DNA of 33,225 nucleotides from Planctomycetaceae bacterium (GCA_016795075.1 JAEUIP010000003.1:1-33225), one strand, 5' to 3'. Shown: positions 1 to 8,705, numbered from the stretch's first letter. Made by a program: numbers and translations. Notes: generated by a model from the sequence alone, not told the origin.

Positions 1-72
1 ACCGCAATCCAATTTACCGGATTCACGGAAACTCACGAGGGTGCGGGTGCTCACTTGTCTGGGAAACTTTTG

Positions 73-78
73 TATAAT
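73..78 (+). promoter_or_regulatory. candidate -10 box upstream of the AbgT gene
   Basis: A perfect TATAAT lies at 73-78, preceded directly by TG. No good -35 sits at the normal 17-base distance (positions 50-55 read CTCACT); TTGTCT at 55-60 is too close. It is about 130 bases upstream of the first ATG. The rest of 1-210 shows no gene. Promoter identity is inferred from the -10 match only. Confidence 0.35.
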
Positions 79-210
79 CCCCAGCGTTGGTAGTTGCTTC
101 CGAGTTTGCATTCGCCCTTGATTTGCGGACCGTGAATCAATCGCGAACATTCCCGTGCAGCCAAAAATCCGACTGCGTATCAACCAACGACCTTAATTCT
201 AGGTAGTTTT

Positions 211-2079
211 ATGTCCCATCCGAATTCCACAGCCCAGCCCAATTTGCTGATTCGATTCTTGAACATTGTGGAATGGGTGGGCAACAAACTTCCTGACCCA
301 GCCGTCCTGTTTGTGATCTTGATTGCCATTGTCGGCGTCGTCTCGTGGCAATTATCGTCGGTCCAGTTCTCGGAAAAAGACCCTCGCTTTGACGGCCCGG
401 TTGAAAAAGCGCCCGCGATTGCGGTAACCAACATTTTGCTGCCCGGCGAAATTGCGACCACGATGAGTACCATGGTCACCACTTATGTGACCTTTGCTCC
501 GTTGGGGGTTGTTTTGGTCGCGATGTTGGGCGTTGGAGTTGCCGAACGAGCCGGATTTATCAATGCGGTTCTAAAAGCAATGTTGAACCAAGCACCGAAG
601 TTTCTGTTGACCCCCATGGTGATCTTGGTCGCCATCGTCAGCCATACCGCGGTGGACGCAGGATATGTGCTGGTGATTCCGCTGGCCGGAGTGGTTTTCT
701 ATGCGGCCGGTCGTCATCCTTTGGCTGGAATCGCTGCGGCATTTGCCGGTGTTTCCGGTGGATTTAGCTGCAACTTCGTGCCGTCATCGATCGATCCATT
801 GCTGCAGGGCTTGACCCAAACGGGCGCGAGAATTTTCGACCCGAATTACGTCGTGAACCCGCTCTGCAACTGGTATTTCACCGCGTCATCCTCGTTTTTA
901 ATCATCTCGCTCGGGTGGGCCATTACTGACTTGTTGATCGAACCAAAACTCAAGTCCACACCCATCGATGGAGACATTTCTGAAATTCCAAAGATCGAAG
1001 AACTGACGTCTCGCGACTACCGCGCCTTGTATTGCAGTGTGGGTTCTTTGGGCTTGGGGCTGTTGTTGTTGCTGTTGTGGGCGCTCCCGTCAACGTCCGC
1101 GTTGCGCGACCCGCTGGGCAAGATCGACTCGGACAGCAACTCCAAATCGAATCTTGGAATGAACTTCGAAGCAACCGCGGATGGGGTGGTTGTCAAGCAA
1201 GTATCACCCAAAGGGGCGGCCGATTCCGCAGGCGTACTCGTGAACGACCGTTTGTTGAGCATCGGTGGACAGCCCCTGGAGCAGTTGCTCGCCAAGGAGA
1301 AGCCCTTGGATGAACAATTGAAAGCGGACAAGCCAGTCGTGTTGGAGATCAAGCGAGAGATCGAAATCAAAAATGAGACCGAAGTCAAACGCAAGACCGT
1401 TGTCAAGCATTTGGTATACTCGCCAAAGTTGATCCCCGGTGCTCCTTTGATGAAGTCGATTGTACCGTTGATCTTCATCTTGTTCTTTATTCCAGGTGTC
1501 GTTCACGGGTACGTGTCCGGGAACTTCAAGAATCATCGCGATGTGGTTGCCGGTATGTCCAAGGCGATGGAGTCGATGGCATATTACATGGTCTTGGTGT
1601 TTTTCGTCGCCTTGTTCATCTACTTGTTCAATCGCTCCGGGATCGGGCTGGTTTTGGCGGTCAAGGGAGCCAACGCCCTGGAGGGACAACCCGCCATTCT
1701 GGTCATATGCGGGATTATTGGCTTAACGGCAATGATCAACTTGTTGATTGGTTCGGCCAGCGCCAAGTGGTCCATGTTGGCTCCGATTTTTGTCCCGATG
1801 CTAATGAAGTTGGGAATCGCTCCGGAATTGGCCCAAGCCGCTTATCGAGTCGGAGATTCCACGACCAACATCATCACGCCACTCCTGCCATACTTCCCCT
1901 TGGTGGTCGTCTATGGCCAACGCTACTACAAAGCCACAGGCATTGGCACGATTACTTCGCTGATGTTGCCGTACTCGCTGACATTTCTCGTGTGTTGGAC
2001 GTTGTTCTTGTTGGCCTATTGGCAACTGGGCTTCCCATTGGGAGTCAATTCCGCGTACGAATACGTCAAACCCGCCTAA
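211..2079 (+). CDS. AbgT-family transporter with an inserted PDZ-like domain
   Basis: A 622-residue polytopic membrane protein of the AbgT family (p-aminobenzoyl-glutamate importer AbgT, antimetabolite exporter MtrF). Family-like segments are the N-terminal NKLPDPAVLFV, the GVAERAG region near residue 110, SHTAVDAGYVLVIPLAG near 145-165, and the C-terminal block with LIGSASAKW and DSTTNIITPLLPYFPL. The family is usually near 500-540 residues. The excess is a soluble insert at about residues 303-402, between a membrane segment (about 275-292) and the next one starting near 408. It contains GVVVKQVSPKGAADSAG followed by VNDRLLSIGGQPL, a typical PDZ carboxylate-loop and core pattern, then a Lys/Glu-rich stretch. 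By family topology this loop should be outside the cytoplasm. The substrate cannot be read from sequence. pdxH follows after 18 bases, so the two are probably co-transcribed. Confidence 0.9.
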   Translation: MSHPNSTAQPNLLIRFLNIVEWVGNKLPDPAVLFVILIAIVGVVSWQLSSVQFSEKDPRFDGPVEKAPAIAVTNILLPGEIATTMSTMVTTYVTFAPLGVVLVAMLGVGVAERAGFINAVLKAMLNQAPKFLLTPMVILVAIVSHTAVDAGYVLVIPLAGVVFYAAGRHPLAGIAAAFAGVSGGFSCNFVPSSIDPLLQGLTQTGARIFDPNYVVNPLCNWYFTASSSFLIISLGWAITDLLIEPKLKSTPIDGDISEIPKIEELTSRDYRALYCSVGSLGLGLLLLLLWALPSTSALRDPLGKIDSDSNSKSNLGMNFEATADGVVVKQVSPKGAADSAGVLVNDRLLSIGGQPLEQLLAKEKPLDEQLKADKPVVLEIKREIEIKNETEVKRKTVVKHLVYSPKLIPGAPLMKSIVPLIFILFFIPGVVHGYVSGNFKNHRDVVAGMSKAMESMAYYMVLVFFVALFIYLFNRSGIGLVLAVKGANALEGQPAILVICGIIGLTAMINLLIGSASAKWSMLAPIFVPMLMKLGIAPELAQAAYRVGDSTTNIITPLLPYFPLVVVYGQRYYKATGIGTITSLMLPYSLTFLVCWTLFLLAYWQLGFPLGVNSAYEYVKPA

Positions 2080-2097
2080 CCTACGGATACTGATTTC

Positions 2098-2754
2098 ATG
2101 TCGAGCGAAGTTCAGGGCGATCTTAGTGGTCAACGGCGGGAGTACGAGAATCCGCCGCTACAAGATGACCAATTGGCAGAGAGCCCGTTCGTCCAGTTTG
2201 AAGGTTGGTACCAACACGCGGTTGCCGAAAAGTTGATGGAGCCCAACGCCATGGTTCTGGGCACGGTGGCTCCCTCGGGCCGACCCGCCCAACGAACCGT
2301 ACTCCTCAAGTATTATGACGCGACGGGATTTGTGTTCTTCACGAACTACAACAGTCGCAAAGCCCAACACTTGGCCCAGAACACTCAGGTCTCTTTGCAC
2401 TTCTTGTGGTTGCCCCTGCAACGACAAGTGGAGATCAACGGAACGGTGGAAAAAGTTTCAACTGCCGAGTCGCTAAAATATTTTGCTTTGCGGCCGCGGG
2501 GTAGCCAGTTGGGCGCGTGGGTCTCCGAGCAAAGTTCGGTGATCTCGTCCCGTAGTCTGTTGGAAGCCAAGTTTTTTGAACTGAAACAAAAATTTGCCAA
2601 TCGTGAGGTCCCATTGCCTTCGTTCTGGGGTGGTTATCGTGTTCGGCCAGATCGTTTCGAATTCTGGCAAGGCCAAACGAGTCGGCTTCACGATCGTTTC
2701 GAATACCAACTACAAACCAATGGCCAGTGGATGCGGCAGCGTTTGGCTCCGTGA
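2098..2754 (+). CDS. pdxH: pyridoxamine 5'-phosphate oxidase
   Basis: A 218-residue FMN-dependent cytosolic enzyme that oxidises pyridoxine or pyridoxamine 5'-phosphate to pyridoxal 5'-phosphate, the last step of PLP synthesis and salvage. Length equals that of E. coli PdxH. Family features seen are PNAMVLGTVAPSGRPAQRTVLLK near residues 50-72 and FFTNYNSRKAQHL near 80-92 (FMN phosphate contacts), SVISSR near 145, and the C-terminal substrate-binding block VRPDRFEFWQGQ...RLHDRFEY ending with QRLAP. It starts 18 bases after the AbgT-type gene, which suggests co-transcription; whether that transporter handles a vitamin-related compound is only speculation. Confidence 0.95.
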   Translation: MSSEVQGDLSGQRREYENPPLQDDQLAESPFVQFEGWYQHAVAEKLMEPNAMVLGTVAPSGRPAQRTVLLKYYDATGFVFFTNYNSRKAQHLAQNTQVSLHFLWLPLQRQVEINGTVEKVSTAESLKYFALRPRGSQLGAWVSEQSSVISSRSLLEAKFFELKQKFANREVPLPSFWGGYRVRPDRFEFWQGQTSRLHDRFEYQLQTNGQWMRQRLAP

Positions 2755-2797
2755 ACAAATTTGTTGTCAAAAGAGTTTTCGAGAAAGGCCGTTGTGC

Positions 2798-3586
2798 ATG
2801 AATCTTGCGGAATTCACAGCTCGAGTCCAAGGCATTCTGGAGAAGCAATTTCCCGATCAACGGTTTGTCGCCAATCCTGAGGATGGCGTGATCGTTTCCG
2901 ATTCGATGCGCTTCGGACTAGCCAATTTCATGGCGGAAATCCAAGGCGCTGCGCTATCGGACGAACAATTCGAAGATCGAATCACGCAACATTTTCGGCA
3001 CGCATTTGCCATGGCCCAAGACGATGTGCTGGTCACACCGGATTGGGAACGAGCCAAGCCGCGTTTGCGATTGCAGTTGGCCAATTTGCAAATTCCGGAA
3101 TTTAATCAGACCATTACGTTTCCATTTTCCAATGAAGTTTGTTCGGCGGTTGTGATCGATGCTCCCCATGGATATGCCTACGTTCACAAACAGTATGCGG
3201 AGTCTTGGGGCCAAACGACCGTGGATCTGATTGAGATCGCCCGTGAGAATCTGGGCGAGGCGGTCAAGAACACGAATCTCATGCAAGTTCCGGCTCCTGG
3301 CGGTTCAGGACTCATCATCGTGCAGGAAACGGACGGGTACGCGGCGGCTCGAATACTGCTGCCGGAATTTCGCGAGTTCTTGATCGAGAAATTGGCGCCC
3401 CGCGCCGGATTCGTCTGGGTCGGTGTACCGAATCGCGACTTCTTGATCGCTTGGCCGGACAGCGTTGCGCCGGAAATTCAAGCATCGATTCGGCAACAGT
3501 TGGCGGTCGATTCCAAACAGCAGCACCATCCACTGTGCTCGGTACCATTGCGGGTTACTTCCGAGACGATTTCTCCTGTGGAGTAA
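2798..3586 (+). CDS. DUF1444-like protein of unknown function
   Basis: A 262-residue soluble protein with no signal peptide or membrane segment. The frame is open from 2594, but that part overlaps pdxH; the ATG at 2798 leaves a 43-base gap after pdxH and is preferred. The C-terminal half recalls the DUF1444 family (Bacillus YtpQ): ESWG...DLIEIARENL near residues 133-151, DGYAAARIL near 182, and VGVPNRDFLIAWPD near 211 match the family order DGYxASRIL then AVPxxDVLII. Function of the family is unknown to me. The gene ends directly before an array of palindromic repeats. The family assignment is from memory of the motif order and needs a profile search. Confidence 0.8.
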   Translation: MNLAEFTARVQGILEKQFPDQRFVANPEDGVIVSDSMRFGLANFMAEIQGAALSDEQFEDRITQHFRHAFAMAQDDVLVTPDWERAKPRLRLQLANLQIPEFNQTITFPFSNEVCSAVVIDAPHGYAYVHKQYAESWGQTTVDLIEIARENLGEAVKNTNLMQVPAPGGSGLIIVQETDGYAAARILLPEFREFLIEKLAPRAGFVWVGVPNRDFLIAWPDSVAPEIQASIRQQLAVDSKQQHHPLCSVPLRVTSETISPVE

Positions 3587-3588
3587 AT

Positions 3589-3795
3589 GCTGCCAGAGGA
3601 CTGGCAGCCTACAATGAGCGTTGCATTGCGCGTGCTGCCAGAGGACTGGCAGCCTACAATGCTCGCGCTGCCAGAGGACTGGCAGCCTACAATGCTCGCG
3701 CTGCCCGGGGACTGGCAGCCTACATTGCGCGTGCTGCCAGAGGACTGGCAGCCTACATTGGCAGCCTCCATTGGGGGTGCTGCCAGGGGACTGGC
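3589..3795 (-). repeat. array of six GTAG-footed palindromic (REP-like) repeats
   Basis: Six hairpin units occur in a row. Copies at 3589-3608, 3634-3653, 3667-3686 and 3733-3752 are identical, GCTGCCAGAGGACTGGCAGC (8-bp stem, AGGA loop). The copy at 3700-3719 has a changed loop side (6-bp stem remains), and 3779-3795 is a degenerate end copy. Spacing is 45, 33, 33, 33 and 46 bases. Each of the first five is followed by CCTACA, so on the minus strand each reads TGTAG directly joined to the stem. That is the layout of REP elements (conserved GTAG/GGAG foot plus hairpin). The first unit begins three bases after the upstream stop codon. The 33-base period is a multiple of three, so open frames cross the array on both strands; these look spurious. 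Confidence 0.85.
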
Positions 3796-3899
3796 CGTAC
3801 CAAACGCGAAACATCTCGCTTGGCGTTTTTGTCCGCCTTTGCTAAGCTCCGTGGTAGAAATCAGGGGAGGATTTTTCGCGCGACAAAGGATTGGAAAAG

Positions 3900-4763
3900 A
3901 TGCTGCAAGCGGCGGCCACTGACGATCAACCATTGAATCCGACGTCCCTATTGCATCGGGCCGAACAGTTTGGACTTACATCGGATCGAATCCTGTATCA
4001 CGGGCAACAGTTGGTTCTGGTCTTGGTGGTTATCTTTGCGGGTTGGGTCGTCGCGGGCCTTTTGGCCCGCACTGTACGCATCTCTCTGGAAAAGGCGAAG
4101 CTCGAAGAGACGCTAACCTTGTTTTTCACCCAAGCGGCTCGCTGGTTTGTCTTGGTTCTGACGGGTCTCAGCGTTTTGAGTTTGTTTGGTGTTGAAACCA
4201 CTTCACTTGCCGCCGTCGTTGGCGCGGGCAGCTTGGCGATTGGCTTGGCGTGGCAAGGCGCCCTGAGCAATTTCGCGGCCGGGATCATGCTACTGGTATT
4301 TCGCCCGTATCGTGTAGGCGATATGGTCAACGTCAATGGTACTTTGGGCCGGGTCAAGGAACTCGAGTTGTTCACAACGACGATGGACACGACCGACAAC
4401 CGCCGGTTCATTGTCCCCAACGCCAGTATCTTCGGCAGCACGATCGAAAACCTCAGTCACCACCAACAGCGACGCGTGGAGGTTGCGGTGGGGGTAAGTT
4501 ACCAAGCAGATATCGATCACACGCGGGTGGTATTGCGGGAGGCCGTCGCCAGTGTCACTGGGGTGTTGGCCGACCCAGAACCCGTGATTTATTTGGTCGA
4601 ATTGGGGAACAGTACCGTCAATTGGTCGGTCCGAGCCTGGGCCCCCACGGCGGATTATTGGTCGATTCGAGACCAACTGACCCGCGCCGTCAAAATTCAC
4701 TTGGACGCTGCGGGTGTGCAAATTGCTTTCCCCCAACTGCATGTTCATTTGGAACAGTTATAA
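3900..4763 (+). CDS. MscS-family small-conductance mechanosensitive channel
   Basis: A 287-residue inner-membrane channel that opens under membrane tension to release solutes on osmotic downshock. Three membrane segments are visible: about residues 38-58, 82-102, and the pore helix about 104-130 with the Gly/Ala-rich AAVVGAGSLAIGLAWQGALSN. This is followed by the beta domain FRPYRVGDMVNVNG, LFTTTMDTTDNRRFIVPNA, and the alpha/beta C-terminal domain ending AFPQLHVHLEQL. All are standard MscS features. The frame also allows a TTG at 3891, but AGGA at 3887-3890 touches it; the ATG at 3900 has correct spacing. Length matches E. coli MscS (286). Confidence 0.93.
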   Translation: MLQAAATDDQPLNPTSLLHRAEQFGLTSDRILYHGQQLVLVLVVIFAGWVVAGLLARTVRISLEKAKLEETLTLFFTQAARWFVLVLTGLSVLSLFGVETTSLAAVVGAGSLAIGLAWQGALSNFAAGIMLLVFRPYRVGDMVNVNGTLGRVKELELFTTTMDTTDNRRFIVPNASIFGSTIENLSHHQQRRVEVAVGVSYQADIDHTRVVLREAVASVTGVLADPEPVIYLVELGNSTVNWSVRAWAPTADYWSIRDQLTRAVKIHLDAAGVQIAFPQLHVHLEQL

Positions 4764-4777
4764 TGCGATCCGGCCCA

Positions 4778-4918
4778 AGTGCTTTGTCACAGCTAAAGAT
4801 GGGGGTCTGGTAAAGGTGTCAGGAGTCAATTGTGCGAAGCACCCGCTGGGCCGTTCCGGCAATTGACTCCTGACACCTTTACCAGACCCACCCTAAAACT
4901 AAGTAGTGACAAAGCACT
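4778..4918. repeat. MITE-like double inverted repeat
   Basis: A non-coding 141-base palindromic element. The outer arms AGTGCTTTGTCAC (4778-4790) and its complement (4906-4918) match over 13 bp. The inner arms at 4803-4832 and 4860-4889 are a perfect 30-bp inverted repeat beginning GGGTCTGGTAAAGG and enclosing a 27-base loop. It could fold into a very long hairpin. No transposase is present and no target duplication is clear at the ends. The inner motif (AATTGACTCCTGACACC) resembles sequences I associate with REP/RAYT-type elements in other bacteria, but this is unverified memory. It fills most of the space between the mscS-like gene and the ABC exporter genes and could also act as a bidirectional terminator. 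Confidence 0.75.
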
Positions 4919-4996
4919 AGCCACTTGCCAATATTCGGTCATTGCCGTACGAATAGGAGCAATCCTGTTCCAAAGGCCGACAGCAAGGGTGCGTCG

Positions 4997-5896
4997 ATGA
5001 ACAAACAACCGATGGTGCGAGCGATCGACGTTCGCAAGTCGTATGGCGATCAAGTGGCCGTTAATGGCCTTACTTTGGACGTTCCCCAAGGGAAAACGCT
5101 AGGGCTATTGGGCCCCAATGGTGCCGGAAAAACGACCACCTTGCATATGTTGATTGGCCTGCTGCAGCCCGACGCGGGCCAGATTTCTATCGCGGGCAGT
5201 ACGCACGTCGATTCAACGGACGTGCGCTCGCTGGTCGGTATTGCTCCGCAGTCACTTTCCTTATACGACGAATTGACGGCCGAAGAAAACTTGAAGTTCT
5301 TTGGCCGCCTCTACAACTTGCGCGGCGCGTCACTGCAGGAGCGGGTGAATTGGGCCTTGGATTTCTCCAATTTGCAGGATCGCCGTCGTCATCGAGTCCA
5401 GACGTATTCCGGTGGGATGAAGCGGCGTCTCAATTTTGCGTGTGCGCTGCTGCATGAGCCAAAGCTTGTGTTGTTGGACGAACCAACCGTCGGAGTAGAC
5501 CCCCAATCCCGAAATCACATTTTCGAGGGCATTCGAAAACTACAAGACGCCGGGCTCACGATCATTTATACAACCCACTACATGGAAGAAGCCCAGCGAC
5601 TTTGTGATCTAGTCGCGATCATCGATCACGGGAAGTTGTTGGAACTAGGAACCGTGCCGGAATTGATTCGAAGACACGGCGGCATCAGCGTGCTGACCGG
5701 CCATTGCTCGATGGCACCACCCGATTCGTGGCCGGGCGTCTGGGACGGACAAGTCTGGCGACTGGAAACGGCTACCCCCTTGGAAACACTGTACCAGCAT
5801 TCGATTCAAACGACTTATTTCACTCGGCTGCAAATCGAACAACCCGACCTCGAATCGGTATTCTTGCGATTGACCGGAAGGAGCTTGCGAGACTAA
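4997..5896 (+). CDS. ABC exporter ATP-binding subunit
   Basis: A 299-residue ATPase of an ABC-2 type exporter (CcmA/NatA/DrrA-like class). Walker [10 protein letters not shown] is at residues 39-47, the Q-loop APQ at 83-85, the signature YSGGMKRR at 137-144, and Walker [13 protein letters not shown] at 157-168, followed by the H-loop [10 protein letters not shown]-terminal tail of about 80 residues after the nucleotide-binding domain is usual in this class. An upstream frame exists from 4925, but the ATG at 4997 is preceded by AAGGG (4985-4989) at 7 bases. Its stop codon overlaps the ATG of the permease gene, so the two are translationally coupled and form one transporter. Substrate unknown. 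Confidence 0.92.
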   Translation: MNKQPMVRAIDVRKSYGDQVAVNGLTLDVPQGKTLGLLGPNGAGKTTTLHMLIGLLQPDAGQISIAGSTHVDSTDVRSLVGIAPQSLSLYDELTAEENLKFFGRLYNLRGASLQERVNWALDFSNLQDRRRHRVQTYSGGMKRRLNFACALLHEPKLVLLDEPTVGVDPQSRNHIFEGIRKLQDAGLTIIYTTHYMEEAQRLCDLVAIIDHGKLLELGTVPELIRRHGGISVLTGHCSMAPPDSWPGVWDGQVWRLETATPLETLYQHSIQTTYFTRLQIEQPDLESVFLRLTGRSLRD

Positions 5897-7209
5897 TGGG
5901 AAACATCATTACGATTGCTTGGAAGGACTTGATTCTGTTGTCGCGGGATCGCATGGCCATGTTCTTCCTGTTGGCCTTTCCGGTGCTGATGGGCGTCTTG
6001 TTCGGACTTATGTACCAAGGCACGTCGCAACCCAAACCAGGCGGACTCGTGGTGGCCGTGATCGACGAGGATCAATCGAAAATGTCGGAGGCGTTGATCA
6101 ACCACCTCGTCGCCAACGAGAGCCTCAAAGTCGAACGGTTGGAGATGGAGGCGGCCCAAGAACGAATCCGCAAGGGACAGATCGTCGGCATGGTCGTTAT
6201 TCCAGCTGGGTACGGAGCCACGGCTGGCGTGTTTTGGGAGAACGATCCCGTTCCGCTAAAAGTGGGTCGAGACCCTTCCCGTTCAGCCGAAGCGGCGATG
6301 TTGGACGGCTTCTTGATGGAAGCCTCGGGCAAACTCATGGCCGATCGATTCCAGGATACGGACCAGATCCGCAGTTTGCTGGACAAACAAAAAATAGCCC
6401 TGCAACAAGATGAATCGATGAATCCTTTAAACAAGATGGTCGTTGGGCAACTTTTTTCCAGCCTCGACGGACTATTCAACAACTTGGATGAAGTCTCGAA
6501 ACTGGAAGACAAAGAAGGTGCGGGAGGCAATCCGCTCCGTGACAATGGTTTTCAGTTCGCCAAGATTGAATCGTTCGATGCCTTTCAAAAACCGACCAAC
6601 AAGGGACCGACCATCCGCAGTGGTTGGGATATCAGCTTTCCTCAGTCGATTCTATGGGGCGTGATGGGCAGTGCGGCTGGCTTTGCAATTTCGTTGGTCC
6701 GCGAGCGATCTCGGGGGACGCTTTTACGTTTGCAGACCTCACCGGCACGTCCTTGGCAAGTGATCTTGGGCAAAGGACTCGGCTGTTTCCTGGCGACGAT
6801 GTTGGTGTTGGTGGTGATGGTGGCTTTGGGATTGGCGTTAGGCATGCGTCCACAAAGTCCAGTCCTGTTGGCCGGTTCAGCGGTGGTTGTGGCGTTGTGC
6901 TTTGTCGGGATCATGATGGCCATGAGTTCCTTAGGGACAACTGAAGAAGGCGTCGGTGGAGCCGGTTGGGCCATCAACATGGTCATGGCCATGTTCGGCG
7001 GTGCCATGATGCCCTTGGCGTTTATGCCCAGCTTCATGAAAACAGCCAGTGACTTTAGTCCGGTGAAATGGGCGATCGTTTCGCTCGAAGCCGCCATCTG
7101 GCGCAATTACACCCTCGGCGAAATCCTGGGACCATGGGCCATCCTCCTGGCAATCGGTGCTACCGGTTTTGCCGTTGGCTTGTACTTTTTTCAACGCAAC
7201 TTGCGTTAG
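5896..7209 (+). CDS. ABC-2 type exporter permease subunit
   Basis: A 437-residue membrane protein, partner of the preceding ATPase; start and stop overlap as TAATG at 5894-5898. The N-terminus (IAWKDLILLSRDRMAMFFLLAFPVLMG) is the classic ABC-2 pattern: a short cytoplasmic helix, then the first membrane segment (about residues 22-41). An extracytoplasmic domain of about 200 residues follows (about 45-250), with VAVIDEDQSKMSEAL and a section like the YhgE/Pip and ABC2_membrane_3 families. Five more membrane segments fill about 250-433, with the RERSRGTLLRLQTSPA coupling-helix motif near 275. Such two-gene exporters handle lipids, drugs, ions or polysaccharides; nothing here fixes the substrate. 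Confidence 0.9.
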   Translation: MGNIITIAWKDLILLSRDRMAMFFLLAFPVLMGVLFGLMYQGTSQPKPGGLVVAVIDEDQSKMSEALINHLVANESLKVERLEMEAAQERIRKGQIVGMVVIPAGYGATAGVFWENDPVPLKVGRDPSRSAEAAMLDGFLMEASGKLMADRFQDTDQIRSLLDKQKIALQQDESMNPLNKMVVGQLFSSLDGLFNNLDEVSKLEDKEGAGGNPLRDNGFQFAKIESFDAFQKPTNKGPTIRSGWDISFPQSILWGVMGSAAGFAISLVRERSRGTLLRLQTSPARPWQVILGKGLGCFLATMLVLVVMVALGLALGMRPQSPVLLAGSAVVVALCFVGIMMAMSSLGTTEEGVGGAGWAINMVMAMFGGAMMPLAFMPSFMKTASDFSPVKWAIVSLEAAIWRNYTLGEILGPWAILLAIGATGFAVGLYFFQRNLR

Positions 7210-7379
7210 GAAAATCGCCCTGCCCTATGAATAACACCAATAAGTACATGTTTCGAGCGATCGCCAACCGCCTCCTTCATTCTTAAGGGTTCTTCGAAGC
7301 CAATCCAACGGGAGGATTCGCAAAGGAGAAGGAGCGATTGGCAAACTTCATTACCCGAGACGCAAATATCGACGACACA

Positions 7380-8621
7380 CTAATCATGATACTTGCGAAT
7401 AATAATCGAAGCGTCGTGGCCGCCAAAGCCAAAACTGTTGCTCATCGCATATTCGATCACTCTCGGCTTGGGCACGTTGGGTGTGTAATCCAAATCACAA
7501 TCTGGATCTGGCGTATTCAAATTGATGGTTGGCGGGACGAGCGAATGTTCGATGCTCTTGCAGCACACTGCTAACTCAATGCCGCCACTGGCACCCAGGG
7601 AATGTCCCAACTGACTTTTTGTACTACTGACGCTCAATTTGTAGGCATGCGGACCAAAGACCCGCTTGATCGCCATCGTTTCGGCTTTGTCACCCAACGG
7701 TGTGCTGGTTCCGTGAGCATTGATGTAGTCGATTTTTTCCGGAGCCAAATTGGCATCCACCAAGGCTTGACGCATGGATTCGGCGGCTCCAAATCCATCC
7801 AAGTCTGGTTGAGTGATATGATTTCCGTCAGCCGTTGTCGCGAATCCCACAACTTCGGCGTAGATCCGCGCGCCGCGAGCCTTGGCCAGCTCCAATTCCT
7901 CAAACACGAGGATCCCGGCACCTTCGCTGAGCACAAACCCATCGCGATCTTTATCAAACGGGCGACTGGCACGCTGTGGGTCATCCACACGGCTAGAAAG
8001 GGCCTTCATGTTTTGAAAGGCCGACAAACCCATGCGAGTCATCGCCGCTTCACTGCCGCCGGTAATAATCACGTCAGCCGCACCGTACTGGATCAATCGC
8101 AATGCTTCGCCCATGGCGTTGGTCGCGCTGGCACAGGCCGTGGCCGTCGAAAAGTTCGGACCTTTAAGACCATACCGAATGGACAGGCAAGCACCTGCCG
8201 CATTCAACATCATCCGCGGGACGGTCAAAGGGGAGACGCGATGCGGGCCTTCTTTGATCAATTTGGCAATCTGTTCCTCGATGGTCTGCAACCCACCGAT
8301 GCCCGACCCCAAAACGACGCCCGCCCGATAAGGATTCAGTTGCGAAAAGTCCACCCCCGAGTCAACGACTGCGTCAACACCCGCCACCAACGCGAACTGC
8401 GAAAAACGGTCGATGCGTTTTTCTTCTTTCCGGTCGATGTAATTTCCGGAGTCGAAATCGTAGACATCCCCGCCGAAATTGACCCGCATGTCCGATACAT
8501 CAAACAAGCGAATTGGGTGGATACCACTTTCCCCATTGAGCATTCTTGTCCAACAATCGTTCACCTGATTGCTCAAGGGTGAGATCAATCCTAGACCAGT
8601 TATGACAACACGCCGTCTCAT
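7380..8621 (-). CDS. fabF: 3-oxoacyl-ACP synthase II (beta-ketoacyl-ACP synthase)
   Basis: A 413-residue thiolase-fold condensing enzyme of type II fatty acid synthesis; it joins malonyl-ACP to acyl-ACP in the cytosol. The catalytic triad is visible: Cys163 in TACASA, His303 in NAHGTSTPLGD and His340 in STKSQLGHSLGASG, with Lys335 also conserved. The C-terminus has NSFGFGGHDASI. Length equals E. coli FabF (413). It is the last gene of the minus-strand run fabD-fabG-acpP-fabF. A hairpin followed by a T run lies just upstream (8640-8687), so expression may be lower than that of acpP. It converges with the ABC permease gene over a 170-base gap in which I see no clear terminator. Confidence 0.96.
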   Translation of the reverse strand: MRRRVVITGLGLISPLSNQVNDCWTRMLNGESGIHPIRLFDVSDMRVNFGGDVYDFDSGNYIDRKEEKRIDRFSQFALVAGVDAVVDSGVDFSQLNPYRAGVVLGSGIGGLQTIEEQIAKLIKEGPHRVSPLTVPRMMLNAAGACLSIRYGLKGPNFSTATACASATNAMGEALRLIQYGAADVIITGGSEAAMTRMGLSAFQNMKALSSRVDDPQRASRPFDKDRDGFVLSEGAGILVFEELELAKARGARIYAEVVGFATTADGNHITQPDLDGFGAAESMRQALVDANLAPEKIDYINAHGTSTPLGDKAETMAIKRVFGPHAYKLSVSSTKSQLGHSLGASGGIELAVCCKSIEHSLVPPTINLNTPDPDCDLDYTPNVPKPRVIEYAMSNSFGFGGHDASIIIRKYHD

Positions 8622-8639
8622 GATGGGCCTTCCCGCTAC

Positions 8640-8687
8640 AAAAACACCGGCCCATGCGACGCTGCGGAAGCGTCCTACATCGGCCGG
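8640..8687 (-). terminator. nested hairpin with T run between acpP and fabF (attenuator, REP-like)
   Basis: On the minus strand an outer stem CCGGCC/GGCCGG (8682-8687 with 8647-8652) encloses an inner perfect hairpin GACGCT-TCCGC-AGCGTC (8658-8674), followed by TG and five T (8640-8644). This is the shape of an intrinsic terminator placed inside an operon, about 20 bases before the fabF start. GTAG directly precedes the inner stem, the same architecture as the 3589-3795 array. Partial termination is inferred. Confidence 0.55.
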
Positions 8688-8705
8688 CTTTTTCCGACTT
8701 TTCAG

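Noticed and set aside
55..78. TTGTCT and TATAAT as a full promoter pair
   Set aside because: The spacer is only 12 bases, too short for a sigma-70 promoter, so only the -10 box is reported.
3589..3795. CRISPR array
   Set aside because: Repeats are perfect short hairpins with spacers of about 13 bases that are themselves similar; no cas genes; spacing does not fit.
3451..3936. Open frames on both strands crossing the repeat array, with peptide repeats such as LPEDWQPT or ARGLAAY
   Set aside because: The frames stay open because the 33-base repeat is a multiple of three and lacks stops; all frames repeat equally, and they overlap the flanking genes.
7602..8582. 326-codon plus-strand frame opposite fabF
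   Set aside because: It is a shadow of fabF, which has complete catalytic motifs.
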